Shown: positions 1-11,178, counted from the first letter of the stretch. The stretch: 64,000 bases of DNA from Burhinus oedicnemus (GCA_008921705.1 VFFE01007901.1:472181-536180), one strand, 5' to 3'. Program-made: numbers and translations. Notes: generated by a model not told the origin, from the sequence alone.

Positions 1-1948
1 TTGGACCCAAATGGGTCTCCCTCATAGCCTGTTCCCTTAACAAGAGAGATAGTGAGATAAAAGCATCCATCTCCGGGCTGAAGGGCTGTCTGGAGAAGGG
101 TTAGGGATATTGCACAGCCGCCTTGCAGGGCCAGGTGTCTGGGATCTGGTCCGAAAGCCATGTTTGCAAACAACGGGAGTGGTCTTGTGGGTCAGAGGCA
201 GAGCAGGTCCCCATGGGACGGCAAAGCTCTCCCCGTGGGCTGCCCCTGGCTCTGGTGTCCAGCTCCTGCTGGTGAGGAAACCTTCCTTGGCCAAGCAAGC
301 GGACGTGAGCAGAGCTGGGCATCTCCCTGGCTGACTTCACCAGCACTCCCTTCGGTACCACCAGGGTGGAGCAACTGGACCACTGAGCTACAAACCCAAA
401 CGGGAGCGTGGAGTAATTACGGTGGGAAGCCCTGCTTTGCACCAGTGCTGATTGCTGGGACCCTGACCCAGGTCCCCAGCCCAGAGGGAGAAGGTCTGTG
501 ATCCCATGTGCTACCAAAGCACCGGGAGCCAACACAACTCTTCCAGCCTGAGCCTTCAGCTTGCCTCCTCTCCAGCCTCAGGGCCAGGGGCTGGTGTTGG
601 CCAGAAGATGGTGCTGGTTGGAAAGTGATTAAAGACCTTGCTTCGCTCCGCTTCTGCCAGTAGAGGAGAGTTTAGATATTTTACTTTTTTTTTTTTTCTC
701 CCCTCCTCCTTCCTATAAGAAACACAGTAAAAATAACTCAGCATGTTTAATGGTCCCGGTTCTACCATGCAGGGCCCATAGAGTTATTTATCGCATCCAG
801 CGGGTTACTGAGAGCTAAACTGCAGTAACTTGAAACCTGTGAGGCGACGGCTGCTTCTGGGCAGAGGATTCTCTGGGCAACTAATGGAAACACAACCCTG
901 ATTGATAATGGTTTTAGGCTTATTTATTTTTCCCCAGGATCCTTCTCATAACATCCTTCTGAACGGTTGGGCCGGGCCAGGCTGCCCCATAGTGGGGTAA
1001 CTCTGGGGATTCCCCCCCAAAAAGCAGCAAAGGGCGGGCTCATCCTGGGGAAGGTCTTTTTCAGGATGGAGATGTCCCTCTTGCAAAGGCTGTGAAAATG
1101 CAGGAATTGGGCATGCCTGTCCTGCGCTGTCCTTCTGGGGGCAAACCACCTCTGTAGCAGGCTCTGGCGCCGCGCTGGCATCCCTGCTCCCTCCAGTTGC
1201 TGCTGGTCACGCTGTGGCTGCATCCTGTTTCTCCTGCCCATGCTGTCCGGCAGTGCCCGCAGGGATTCCAGCCCCTGGTGTAGAGGGATAACCTGCCCCT
1301 ATGCCAAGGTAAGACGCAGTAAAGCCATCAGCTCTCAGTGCAGGCTTCTTTCCTCCTTCCATCTATGAACCTAAATGGGCTTGCCGGAGCCAGAGGTGGT
1401 GGCAACCTCCGATGGCCTGGAGCAGCAGGGCTGCAGGGACCAAGCCTATGATACTGCTGACATCTGGAGATGCGCTCCTGAAAGCCGTTTGGGATGAAAG
1501 CAGCACCTTTTCCTGCACTTCCCTGCCAGACGCCAGCCCACAGCCCTTAAGGGCGGTGGAAGGGACACGTTTCTCGCTGTCAAGGTCCGTGCAAGGTCCA
1601 AACCGTTGTATTTACAGCAAGAAGCAGAGCTCTGCTTTAGTCCGGGTGCCGTGTTGCTCTATCACATCCTCAGCCCGCTCGTGTTTATACGAATATCTAG
1701 CGGCCCCTGTCAAAAGCAGAGCTTGCTGCATTTGGAACTGCATGTCGAGAGCCGCTGCGCAAGAGCTGGTTTCTATGCTGGGTCTATTATTCCAGTCTTC
1801 CAAGCTGGGATAATTCAAATGAGAGGCTTCCAGAGAGTTAGGAGTGAGGCTTTCAGTTTGCTGGAGCGTGTGGCTGAATCCCACTACCAGGAGGAAGCTG
1901 CTTTAGGATCACACTCAACTGCTAACCAGGAATGAAGGAGCCTCTGTC
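1..1948. other. non-coding stretch, nothing recognised
   Basis: No gene, RNA or family-level repeat is recognised here. Open frames of up to about 144 codons occur on both strands, but they overlap each other, have no domain-like composition and lack splice or start context. A T-run lies near 684-697. The sequence is GC-balanced and looks like intergenic or intronic DNA. Confidence 0.55.
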
Positions 1949-2218
1949 ATAGAATCACAGAATGGTTTGGGTTGGAAGGGACCTTGAAGTCCACCCAGTT
2001 CCACCCCCCTGCCATGGGCAGGGACACCTCCCACCAGACCAGGTTGCTCCAAGCCCCGTCCAACCTGGCCTTGAACACCTCCAGGGATGGGGCAGCCACA
2101 GCTGCTCTGGGCAACCCCGGCCAGGGTCTCACCACCCTCATAGTGAAGAATTTCTTCCTAATATCTCATCTAAATCTCCCCTCTTCCAGTTTGAAGCCGT
2201 TACCCCTCATCCTATCCA
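1949..2218 (-). mobile_element. CR1 LINE, 3'-terminal fragment
   Basis: This is a 5'-truncated copy of a CR1 non-LTR retrotransposon on the minus strand. On the plus strand it opens with the reverse complement of the CR1 tail (octamer-like 'CATAGAATCACAGAATGG', then 'GGGTTGGAAGGGACC'). It continues through the conserved ORF2 C-terminus and 3' end and stops near 'CCCTCATCCTATCC'. On the minus strand the frame over 1947-2141 still reads the typical ORF2 end (LEVFKARLDGAWSNL). It shares this subfamily-type wording with the copies at 12870 and 42449. It is too short to be active and is almost certainly dead on arrival. Confidence 0.95.
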
Positions 2219-4592
2219 TGAGTACGATGGCGGATCAGGGACTCGGCTCTTAGCAAATTACTTTTGCCTCCTGGTACCACAGCTTTTCCCTTTCCCCAGG
2301 GAAAAAGGAGGCAGCTGAAGCACCCTGTGTCCCTCATGCCCTGGGGACTCCTGCGCACATCCCTGAGGTGTGACGGGACTGGGGCTCGGAGCTGCCTAAG
2401 GGCATCGGAGAGGTTGCTTTGGGGCTCCGTGCATCCGTCTCCCAACCTGCAAAACGGAGCGGCAGTGTTCGGTTCCTGGACCACCCCAAAGGCTTGCGTG
2501 CCATAAGGCTGTCCCATGCACAGTGAGCCCTGATCTCCAGGGCCAGGAGGTGTTGCTCTAACTCCAGCAAGGAAGAGAGGGACCAGTACCCAGTCTGGGT
2601 GCTCTTGCTGGCAGTAAAAGGACTTTTCCGGTGTTGCCCATCCCTCAGCATCCCTCCCTTCAGGCGAGGCTGCTGGCGGTCATGCAGCAGGACCAGAGCT
2701 CCGCTTGTGTGACCTGGATTTGCTGCAGTAACAGCCCAGCGGTGGCCAGAGCTTGATCCTGGAGGTGAAAGGCTGAGCCGAGCCAAATCTGGTTCATATT
2801 CCCTGCGCATCCAAGAACTCCAATTCACAGGAGGGCAAAGGGCTTCTTCCCAACCTGAGTAATGCCAGCGTTTGGGAGTCTGCCCTTTGAATGGCTGGGT
2901 GCACCCACAAACCTGCAGGGAAGAGGATCAGGGGGTCTGATTCTTCTGGAAGGGTGTTACGGGGTGGGAGGGGAGCGGGCTGGAATTTATTCTGAGCTCA
3001 TCAGAGAATTAAATCATTATCCTCCAGGATGAGGATTTATGGTTATGGCTCTCAAAGCCCACGGCACACGTCAGGTGAGCGGGTGGGAGCTGGTCCCAGG
3101 TGCTGTGCCGCATCAAGGGGAGTCGGTAGAGAAGAGATTGTCCCTACATGTGTCTCGGGGGCAAGGGTTGCTACAGGACCCTCGTCCCTTCTGGAGGGGG
3201 GATACTCAGTTTGGACATCTTTTCAACTGCAAACCGTCTCCACTGGGATCCCTGGGCCTATTATAGGCTGATTAAATATTAAAACAATTCATTTTGTACT
3301 TAAACTGTTCCGAAGGCTCCTGCTGACGATGACTTTGAAGTCTGCGGTGAAAGGGTTTGCTCTGGTTTTCTCCTCCCTCCCCGTTCCCTCCATCCCCACC
3401 TTTCCCCAGGCAGAAAGGGGAGGGTGAGCCCTGGCCAGGTCTGGTCTTCCCAGCACCAGGGTCTTGCTTGAGGTGGTGGAAGGTGTTTTGTTCTGTGTGT
3501 GGGAGCTTGCCGGTGTTCGGCGCTGCTGGAGCAGGAGGAAAGCCATGGTTGCTGGCTGCAGGGACCAGGAGAACCCTTGGTGGGAGCAAACCATGTGCCC
3601 TGGGTGCGGACGCTAAGAGGAGAAAGGGCGGTGGAGGGGGTGGGATGGCAGCAGAACTGCACTCCTCTTCCTCCATGGGGACAGCAGGTGCCTGCCTGGT
3701 ACTGCTGGTGTCCTGAGAGCCCCCAGGAGCTGAGGGGCACGGTGCAGAGGCAGCCTGCTTTCATGGCAGGGAGGTCCATGCTGGCTGTCCTGTGCGCTGC
3801 TGTCTCCTGGCAGCTGGAGGCTGGTGCATGGCGGTGAAACCACCCCATGCATCATCTGATATCTTCAGGACCTGAGCCTGTAGCATCCTAGATCTGGGCT
3901 CAAAGCCTCTTTTGGCCTTGGTGACCCCGAGCCACATGGCGTCCTGCCCCCCCGGGTTTGTGGGGTGCTGTGGGTGGTAGCATGCATGCTGCATGGAGTA
4001 AGGCCCACCTGCAAAGCGCATGGCAAGGGAGGCATAGACGCAGCCTGGGAGGGCAGGACGGTACGTTGTCAGTGTCTTTCATCAGGTTTTCTTCACCCAA
4101 AATACCCGGCTCCGCACCAAAGGAACCAGGGATGGAGACATGTGAGAGGCACCCAGCCATCAGGGGTGACCATGACAGTGCCTTCAAGGGATGGAGCTGA
4201 CCGATCCGGGTGAGCTCAGGGATTGTCCATCTCTACATCAAACTTTGGCTGGAGCCAGCCTGGCCTGTGGCCGTTTCTCCTCCCTGTCCACAGTGTCTCA
4301 GCAGTGAGGTCTCTCCACTCTGCCGCCCTGGGCATCACCTGGAAAGAGCAAGAGGAGCTGGATCCAAACCCAGGTCCTGGCATCTCGGACAACCCCACGC
4401 CCTGTGCCCCAGCATCTCCTGCTGCAGCACCAAGAAGCAGCAAGAACTCTTGGGAGATGAGGGCTTGCTCATGGTCTGCTGGGGACAAGGTCCAGGGTGG
4501 GACCCCCACCTCTGGAAGGATGCTTGAGCATCTGGAGGGCTCAGGGCTTAAATTTCAAGCTGCACCCTGCCTGTTTGTCCGCCTGGTCCCAG
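2219..4592. other. GC-rich stretch without a recognised gene
   Basis: No convincing gene is seen. Many overlapping open frames on both strands reflect GC-rich sequence rather than coding selection. A 12-bp palindrome (AGCATGCATGCT) lies at 3979-3990. A very short acceptor/donor pair frames 3028-3074, but its 47-nt interior carries no recognisable peptide, so I do not call it an exon. Confidence 0.5.
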
Positions 4593-4661
4593 CTCAGGAG
4601 CCAGATCGCAGAAGCGCAGGAGGACCTGAACCTCCTCCGCCTGCTGCAGAGGAAGGAAAAG
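4593..4661 (+). CDS. candidate internal coding exon, coiled-coil-like (unidentified gene)
   Basis: A pyrimidine-rich stretch ending 'TGGTCCCAG' precedes position 4593, and a near-consensus donor (AAAAG|GTGAGT) follows 4661. The interval is exactly 69 nt, 23 codons, with phase 0 at both ends. Its frame begins LRSQIAEAQEDLN and ends with QRKEK. Leucines and isoleucines fall at roughly 3/4 spacing among Glu, Gln, Arg and Lys, as in an amphipathic coiled coil. The same frame stays open upstream from 4497, so the open frame alone proves little. I do not recognise the gene, and no flanking exon could be assigned. A chance match between splice signals is possible. An alternative acceptor (AGCTCAG) lies four bases downstream but would shift the frame. 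Confidence 0.35.
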
Positions 4662-5005
4662 GTGAGTGGCAAATATTTCATCTCCCCAGCTGGATCCGGC
4701 TTCCTCCCCCCTTTCCTCCCCCTTCTCCAGCCCCATCTTTTACATCTGTTGTATGTGAAATCCAGCAAACTCTCAGCAGAGCTCATTACTCACGGCCCAT
4801 TGCTCTGAAGAGGGCCGAAAGGTCCTGCACGTAATGATTTGGAGGTGATTTGTATTTAAGACGCTTGGCTTTCAGATGCTGGGGAGGGGGGAGGGGAAAT
4901 TAAATAATTGAAAGCTAGTGGGGAAGGGAAGGAGAGAGCCCTGGATAGAGGGAGAGGACAAGAGTTTCTCGTGATCCAGAAGTGTTTCGGTTCACCTGCG
5001 CCGGT

Positions 5006-5017
5006 TGCGCAGGCGCA
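5006..5017. promoter_or_regulatory. NRF1-type palindromic motif
   Basis: TGCGCAGGCGCA matches the NRF1 half-site pair (two GCGCA-like halves) except for a central G. It lies inside the inverted repeat TTGCGC-AG-GCGCAA (5005-5018), with another CCTGCGCC just upstream. Such sites usually sit in CpG-island promoters. No CpG island surrounds this one, so function is uncertain. Confidence 0.35.
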
Positions 5018-5594
5018 AACTTAAAACACAAGACTGCGGGAAAATCTTCCTTGTGGCCACGCAGGATCAGAGGGTGCCCCAGGGGTGGGCTGAGGTGGAC
5101 ATGCCAAGAGGCTTCTCCGGGGATGGCTGATGCTCAGCACGGCCGACCAACGAGGGCAAAAGGTCTGGCCCGGGTGGGACAGGGGATTCTCTGCCCTCTG
5201 GCCCTAATGTCTTGGTGAGACGCGATTGCCTTGGCCACGCCAGGCTCCCATTTTCTCCTTTCTTTCCCTTTCCCTCTTGCTGCCTCCCCCAGCTCTCTGC
5301 TGCTGGCACGCTTTAAGCAATAAAGACAATTTTCCAGCCCTGGTCCAGATTATTGGGAAATCTTGCTGGCAGCACCATGCGGCTGGTAAACTCCCCCCGC
5401 AGCGGCTCTCGACAAGGCAAAGGGGTGAGCGAGGCTGGAGACGGCAGTGCTGTCCGTGAGCCTGGGCAGGACAGACTTGGTGGCCCAGAGCCACTCAAAG
5501 AGCATGGCTTACTCATGAAAATTTCCAGTAAGAGCCTCAACGAATGTTTCTCAAGATCTCAAAGCAAAAGGAGACCCCACGGGGGCAATCTCTG

Positions 5595-5665
5595 TTTGGT
5601 GGGTGGGGAAACTGAGGCACAAAGGGTAGAAATGGATTGCCTGGAAAAAGGGCAGGCGGTCTGAA
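5595..5665 (-). repeat. MIR-like SINE relic
   Basis: The plus strand reads 'GGGGAAACTGAGGCACAAAG' followed by a 'GGATTGCCTGG' stretch. This resembles the reverse complement of the central MIR/CORE-SINE region (GTGCCTCAGTTTCC preceded by TTGGGCAAGT). It is a short, ancient, diverged fragment and similarity was judged by eye only. Confidence 0.45.
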
Positions 5666-8139
5666 TGTTACTTGCCTGAAGGTTCAGCAAACTGGGATGC
5701 GGAGCTTAGGCTTGGTTTAAACTAACCTTCTGCTTTTGTACACCAAAGCTCTTTTCAGCCTATTTCCTTCTCTTTTTTTTTTTGATCAAATTATCAAAAA
5801 AATCTACCAGTCTGGTCTGGTTCCACCTAAAAATAAGTGCAACTGAACACTGCAGGTTTGTGGCAGGAAACGCTCCTTTTTTCCTAGCCGGGTGCCAGAC
5901 CCCAGGTCTCCCCGTCGACGCTGGGTGTCAGCAGGGTTTGGCACCAGCCTTTGGCTTCCAGAAACCCGTGTATGCGCACAGGGTCCCTCCTGGCACTTGA
6001 ACTCGAAGCTTCATTTCCAAAGCCTGTGTTTAACCTTGACCCAAACTCCTGCCTTGCGGCAAACGCATGGGGGGAACCTGTTCCCCAGCCTGGGAAACCC
6101 CCAGATACCGATATCCTTCCCGGCACCCTAACGAGCTCTGGTCCCCGGAGGGGTGCAGATGGCCCATTAGACGGTGCATTTGGGCTGGACAGGCCACTTT
6201 TATTCAGACTGGGCAGCCTAAGATCTAAGAATCAGGTCAGATTAGGCTGCCTGATCCGAAGCTAACGAGTCGGGCGACGGCCAGGGGAATGAAAGTCAAA
6301 AATCAATAGCCTGGGAAGATCTGATGCTTTTCCACGTGCCGTTCGTGTATTTACCGACTCTGTGCAGGCTCATGTATTTACCTACTCTGCGCAGAGAGCA
6401 GGGAAGTTTTTTAGGAGCCTCCCCTAAAGTCTGGTGTTTAACCCTTGTGTATTCTCTCCCCTGGTCCAGTTTTCTCTCCCGAGGTGGGGATACGATGCAC
6501 GCAGCGTGCATCCTCCCAGAGCATCACATTTTCTCCCAAAAAGGCATGCTGTGGAGTTATGCGCCTGGCTCTCTTGTACATAGGTAAGTCTAAGAAAATT
6601 AGTTTTTCTTAATCCAGTGCCAGCTCAAACCGACACCACACTCCCGTTGTTCCAAAATTTCCTAAGTTAAAGTGACTGGGAGGGCAAAGGGCTGGGGAAG
6701 GTAATAACTCCCTAACGTCGAAGGCGCCGGTATTCAAGCCCAGCACCCGAATACCTTTCCTTCAAAGCTCTTGGGAAAACCCTTTTCTATTGATTTTTGG
6801 GGCGAGGACAAACGGCACTTTTGTTCTCCCCACCCCCACTCTGCTCTAAAGCGTGTCTGGAGCCGGCTCTGCAGCTGGTGCCCTCTGCTCTGATGGGGAC
6901 TCGCAGCCGGCCCTGCCCGGAGCGGCGCGGCGGGAGGCGTCCGGCCGTCCATCCCTCCCTCCCTCCTTCACCATGCCCAGCAGTCGGAGCAGATGGCCGG
7001 GGCCGGGGGTAGCTGCCCACCCCTGCAAGCACGGGGAGAGCCGGGCTTTCTCTTCGGAAGCTGGGATTAAAAGCACTCGAGTGATGCTCTGCAGGCTGCG
7101 GGAGGGCTGCTGCTCCCAGCGATCCGTCGAGCTCCCTTGGGGAATTGCGTGGTGAGATGTAGGTGTAGCATCTTCCACCACCGTGAGCCCTGCCGTGGGG
7201 CTCCCAGATTGGATGGCACCTGGGACATTTGTATGGGATGCTCAAGCCTTCTCCCGAGGACCGGCAGGTTGGGAGGTGGTACCTCTGCTTTGGAGAGAGG
7301 TGGGAGATGGGTTCCTGGCCCCAGGCTGTACTGCGGCAGCACCAGGGGTCTTAAAGCTCAAGGCTGACCATGGGTAGACCTACAGCTGCTCCACTGAGAA
7401 GGTGCTGGAGAAGAGGAAAGGCATCAGAGGGAAGCTCTGGATGCGGCATTACAGGCTGGAGACAGCAGGCGGGTTGCTGGTGACAGCACTGGGGAGACTG
7501 GGGACATGCCCATAGCTAGCGCAGCCTCAGAGTTTGCTTAAAATGACTCTGTCCTGTGCCTCCAGGAGCCTCCTTGTCTCTTCTCAAAACCTCACCTGCA
7601 CAAGACAGGAGCTATTCCCTGGTCCAGAAGCATGGGCCAACCAGTATCTGCTCAGCTACGCTCTCCTTGCCTGTCCCCTTTCCTGCCATGTCCCTCGTGT
7701 GTCTCCTCGTGCCTGCTACAGGTCACAGCCATGTAGAGAAGAGTAAAAGAAAAGTGTGTGTTTAGAGGCAGTCCTCCCGGTGTTTTTCTAGCTTCCAACA
7801 ACAGAGACTTCAGGGTGTCCCACGCCAGCAGGTTTGCTTGGGACATCACAGGTCTCTGCCCCAAATGTGCATGTCCTCTCTCTGCTCGTGACGTCTTCAC
7901 GTCCCGTCACAGAGTTCCCCAGCCGGCGTGCTTGTGGTGTGGGAAAGCACTGCCTTTGGTTTAATTAAATCTGCTGCCATACGAATCACCCCTTCGCATC
8001 CCCGTACCGGCTTCTCCGGGCTGTGTTGGCTGGTGAGCCCAGATCTCGTACTTGGGATTCAGGGTTCAAATCACAGAGAGGGAGACAAATTACGTACGCG
8101 CACCTGGAAGGCGAGGTGGGTGCCCTCTTGTATTTTTCC
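5666..8139. other. non-coding stretch with two inverted repeats
   Basis: No gene is recognised. Structure visible: an inverted repeat with 10-bp arms at 6212-6221 and 6242-6251, a 27-bp tandem near-duplication around 6343-6394 (GTATTTACC-GACTCTG then GTATTTACC-TACTCTG), and a 19-bp quasi-palindrome at 6494-6512. T-rich runs occur at 5773-5783. Confidence 0.5.
6889..6965. promoter_or_regulatory. small CpG cluster
   Basis: About ten CpG dinucleotides fall within roughly 70 bases, including GGAGCGGCGCGGCGGG, against a background where CpG is sparse. It is far shorter than a usual CpG island. It could be a weak promoter or enhancer core, or just local GC richness. No first exon with a donor could be tied to it. 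Confidence 0.2.
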
Positions 8140-8405
8140 TGTTAACACTTATTGCCCTAAACTTCTTAGAAAATTTATTGGGTTATATTAAAAAAAAATT
8201 AAAAAAAATTTATAATAAAGACATAGGAGATGTACAAAGCGTTGCATCAGTAGAAATATTTTCCTGGGAAACAAAATCAGTGGTAAACAGTATATTACAG
8301 AGCTACACAAGAACAGCTGGAATGAGCCCTAAATATTTATTATTAATACCAAAGCTGTTTATTTTTTACATATTAAATAGGTCATATATCTCATCTAATA
8401 AAACC
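8140..8405. promoter_or_regulatory. AT-rich block, possible conserved non-coding element
   Basis: The block is strongly AT-rich inside GC-balanced DNA and holds A-tracts, repeated AAATATTTATTATTAAT-type words and TTTATTTTTTACAT. It is not a microsatellite and matches no repeat I recognise. It could be a regulatory element or a 3'-UTR-like segment. The open frame across it (8052-8444) is of low complexity and is not a credible protein. Confidence 0.25.
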
Positions 8406-8654
8406 TCTGCTGGGCTGGAGAAAGATCTTGCTTTTGAGGTCTGAACAGAGAGCAGAAACATCGCAGTCCCTGCTTGGGCTGGGCAAACTGTGTTACCCAA
8501 ACACTACAGTCTTTGGTGAGATTTGCGGGAGTGCTGGAAGAGTGTCCTTCATTTATAACTGTGTGGCCTCTTCTGGCATCTCCCAGGACGTGGTCTAGAA
8601 AAGTGACCAAGAGTTGTGCTCAGAGGCGGGTTCAACTCTCAGCCCATCCAGGGA

Positions 8655-8730
8655 TTCCCTGTGTCAAGATGGATAAACCACTTAACCTAGACTGGGCTTC
8701 AGTCTAGAAATGGGATTGCACCAACCAGCC
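8655..8730 (+). repeat. MIR-like SINE relic
   Basis: The order 'AAACCACTTAACC', then 'GGGCTTCAGT', then 'AGAAATGGGATTG' follows the MIR core (CACTTAACCTCTCTG, CCTCAGTTTCC, GTAAAATGGGG). It is diverged and short, identified by eye. Confidence 0.4.
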
Positions 8731-10658
8731 CTTGGGGATCCTAGAAGTGACTGGGAGGCACACGGTGACAGGAAATGCTCTTTTCCCCCTTTGGAGACAT
8801 CATTAAGCAAATATCTACAAAGCTTCCTGAGCTTCAGAGGCTGAAATCTTGAAGTTAGCTGGATGCTTAAGTGCATCAGGACCCAGTTGCTGCCAAGTCC
8901 AGGTGTCGGGGGGAAACAAGTGTTGTACAAAACCCCCTGCATTTTAAAATTTCCATCCAGTGGCATTAACCCCACGTCAATCTGCTTAGGCCTTCCAGGA
9001 GCTAAGAAAAGCTGGGTATCCTCATGGAATTGCCTTCCAAATGCAGTGAAGCCCCTCTTCCTGACCTCACAGCAATGCGAAGTACAACACCAGGCTCCAG
9101 AGCTGCCTCTCTTCCCATCCCCACTAGCCAGCTGGGTCACGTCAAACAACCTACATCCACCCTTCCTGCCTCAGTTTCCCCTGTTTCCAGATGAGAGGTG
9201 GTCCCCTTTTGCTTTGAGGACTTGAGTTGTGCTGCAGGAATCGTGTTCTGTTGCATTAGCAGTCTCTTGCAGGTCCAGGATTAGACTTTCAAGGAAGCAA
9301 AAAGAGGAGCATGAGAGATGCGAACAACATATGGGGTTTGAACAAGTCTTGTAGGGTGGTGATGAGCAGTTGCAGTTAGTTTGATGACTTCAGCCAGGTG
9401 GTGGGGTGAAAACAAACTATTTCCAGTAGATAAGTTCATATTCTTCAGGTCTGCCTCTGCTGCAGCTCTGCGAACTCCCAAGCTCAGACGTGCTGCGGTG
9501 GGACCATTAGTGCCATTCCCTACAAACAGCTTGGTTGCAAGCACGAGAGGTGGCAACTGAAGTCCACAGATGCTGGAGTAGCCAAGACCCAAGGGATCCT
9601 TCTGGAAACCAATGCTGGTTCCTTCAAGCTCCTCCGCTGCTATAGTAACACCACTGCTCACCTACTCAGAGGTGATGGGTCCCCCCGATCCCATCTACTG
9701 ACCCCTCTTCCTCACATGGGAGCCATGGTGTCTCCACCCCCCTGGTGAATGTCCCTCTGCACATGGCCTTTGCTGTTTCTCCTTTCCCTTTCTGCTTGAC
9801 CCCACCCTCAGTGCAGGAGCCCATCCTGGGCTCCTCTTGGCCATCAGAGGGAAGCAATCCCCATAGGATGGGCTTGTGGACGCTTGTCCTGGTGAAGACA
9901 TGGTGAATCCTCTCTTGTTCCAGTTTGTACCCAAAGTCAGGCTGCACACGTGCTAGCACGCTTACTGGTCTGGTTTGGCCTCGTGCGTGCCGGTGGTCTC
10001 CAGGACAAAGTACCAGCGGCATCTGGGGTGGCCCAGACCAGGGACTGCTCCCACGGGCATGGCAGGTTCAACCATTCTCTTCGGCAAAGACCAAGAGTGA
10101 ACGTGGATGCAACCACAAACATAGGACCAACCGCTTCCTAGGTTTGTTTGGGAGCACAGATATGTTCTGAAAGTCTGATTTTCAGGACGAGATGTTGCAC
10201 CATTTGAGCGCTTGCACGGAAGCCCGCGTAGTTTCCCAAAGGCTACCAAACCCTTCCCGTGGGTGGGTATGTACCTACATAAAGCCAAAAGCACTTCTCC
10301 CACCCGACTGTGGTCGCTGTGAACGCACCGGTCTCTGGCTCCTTGTTTTTGGCAAAGGCGTGTGCGAATTCCTCTTCGCGTTTGGCAGCTCCGGCGCCGG
10401 GGCCAGGCTCCTTCCCGTCCGCCCTGTGAAGACTATTCACCGTGTATTTACATTGAACACGGTGCCCCGCTGTACATTAACATTTAAAACAAAATAGTCA
10501 GCCCCATCACGAGCATCGCTCTGAGGGACGGCAGCACATTGCAAACATCGTGTAAGTAATTTGTTCAACATTGGTGATAATAAGCTACACAGAGCAATAA
10601 GAACATAAACACAGGCAGGGCTTTGTGCGAGCATTTTTTTTCTCCCTTTTTTTTTTTT
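8731..10658. other. non-coding stretch, nothing firm
   Basis: No gene is recognised. Around 9160-9200 a 'CTGCCTCAGTTTCCC' plus 'CCAGATGAGAGG' stretch again recalls a MIR core but is too short to call. A long pyrimidine run ending in CCCTCAG occurs at about 9765-9809 without a matching donor. The last 300 bases before the gap (about 10340-10650) become AT-richer and may be the flank of the regulatory-looking block that follows. Confidence 0.45.
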
Positions 10659-10787
10659 NNNNNNNNNNNNNNNNNNNNNNNNNNNNNNNNNNNNNNNNNN
10701 NNNNNNNNNNNNNNNNNNNNNNNNNNNNNNNNNNNNNNNNNNNNNNNNNNNNNNNNNNNNNNNNNNNNNNNNNNNNNNNNNNNNNNN
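10659..10787. other. assembly gap, 129 N
   Basis: 129 N bases are bounded on the left by a T-run and on the right by GAGGGG followed by an A-run. The two homopolymers are inverted relative to one another. The gap breaks all reading frames, so any translation across it is meaningless. Confidence 0.99.
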
Positions 10788-10844
10788 GAGGGGAAAAAAA
10801 AAAAAAAAAAAAAGACATGAATGATTCATAGATGCAAGGGGGGA

Positions 10845-10905
10845 AAAAGACGGAGGGAGAGAGAGAGAGGGAGAGGGAGAGAAAGAGAGAGAGATTAAGA
10901 GAGAG
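10845..10905. repeat. purine (GA)n-type simple repeat
   Basis: A GA/GGAGA-rich tract lies immediately right of the gap and an A-run. It is purine-only over long stretches and probably contributed to the sequencing drop-out next to it. Confidence 0.8.
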
Positions 10906-11074
10906 GAGCTTCAAAGTGACTGGAGCCGATTTGAAGTCCTGAGCGTTCCTGTGCTGGGTAGGCCAGCAATTCACCAGAGAGGCCCCGTCAAGCTCCCCCC
11001 ACCCTCCGCCCCGGCCTCATCCCTGCCGCCGCCGCCTCCTCCTCCTCTCCCGCAAACGCAGCCTCCGAATCACA

Positions 11075-11087
11075 AGTTCAAAGTTCA
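11075..11087. promoter_or_regulatory. DR1 nuclear-receptor element
   Basis: AGTTCA-A-AGTTCA is a perfect direct repeat with one-base spacing, the class bound by HNF4, COUP-TF (NR2F) and RXR heterodimers. It sits in a non-repetitive, moderately GC-rich segment between the gap and an AT-rich block. Nothing in the sequence shows which receptor, if any, uses it. Confidence 0.45.
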
Positions 11088-11178
11088 CCATCATCTAATG
11101 ATGCGAAGGCCTCCCAGACCCTCTGTGAGTGGCATCTGTTTATAGGCACGGCCCTTCCCTGGTGGTTTAGCCTGGCTT

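Noticed and set aside
3028..3074. Short acceptor/donor pair (CCTCCAG ... GTCAG|GTGAGC)
   Set aside because: The 47-nt interior is small with no coding signal, and the acceptor has a weak pyrimidine tract; chance is the simpler explanation.
8052..8444. 130-codon frame across an AT-rich block
   Set aside because: Low-complexity Lys/Asn/Ile translation of AT-rich DNA.
9160..9200. CTGCCTCAGTTTCCC as another MIR relic
   Set aside because: Only about 30 bases resemble the MIR core, too short to call.
9765..9810. Strong pyrimidine tract ending in CCCTCAG
   Set aside because: No plausible donor or open frame of note follows within normal exon length.
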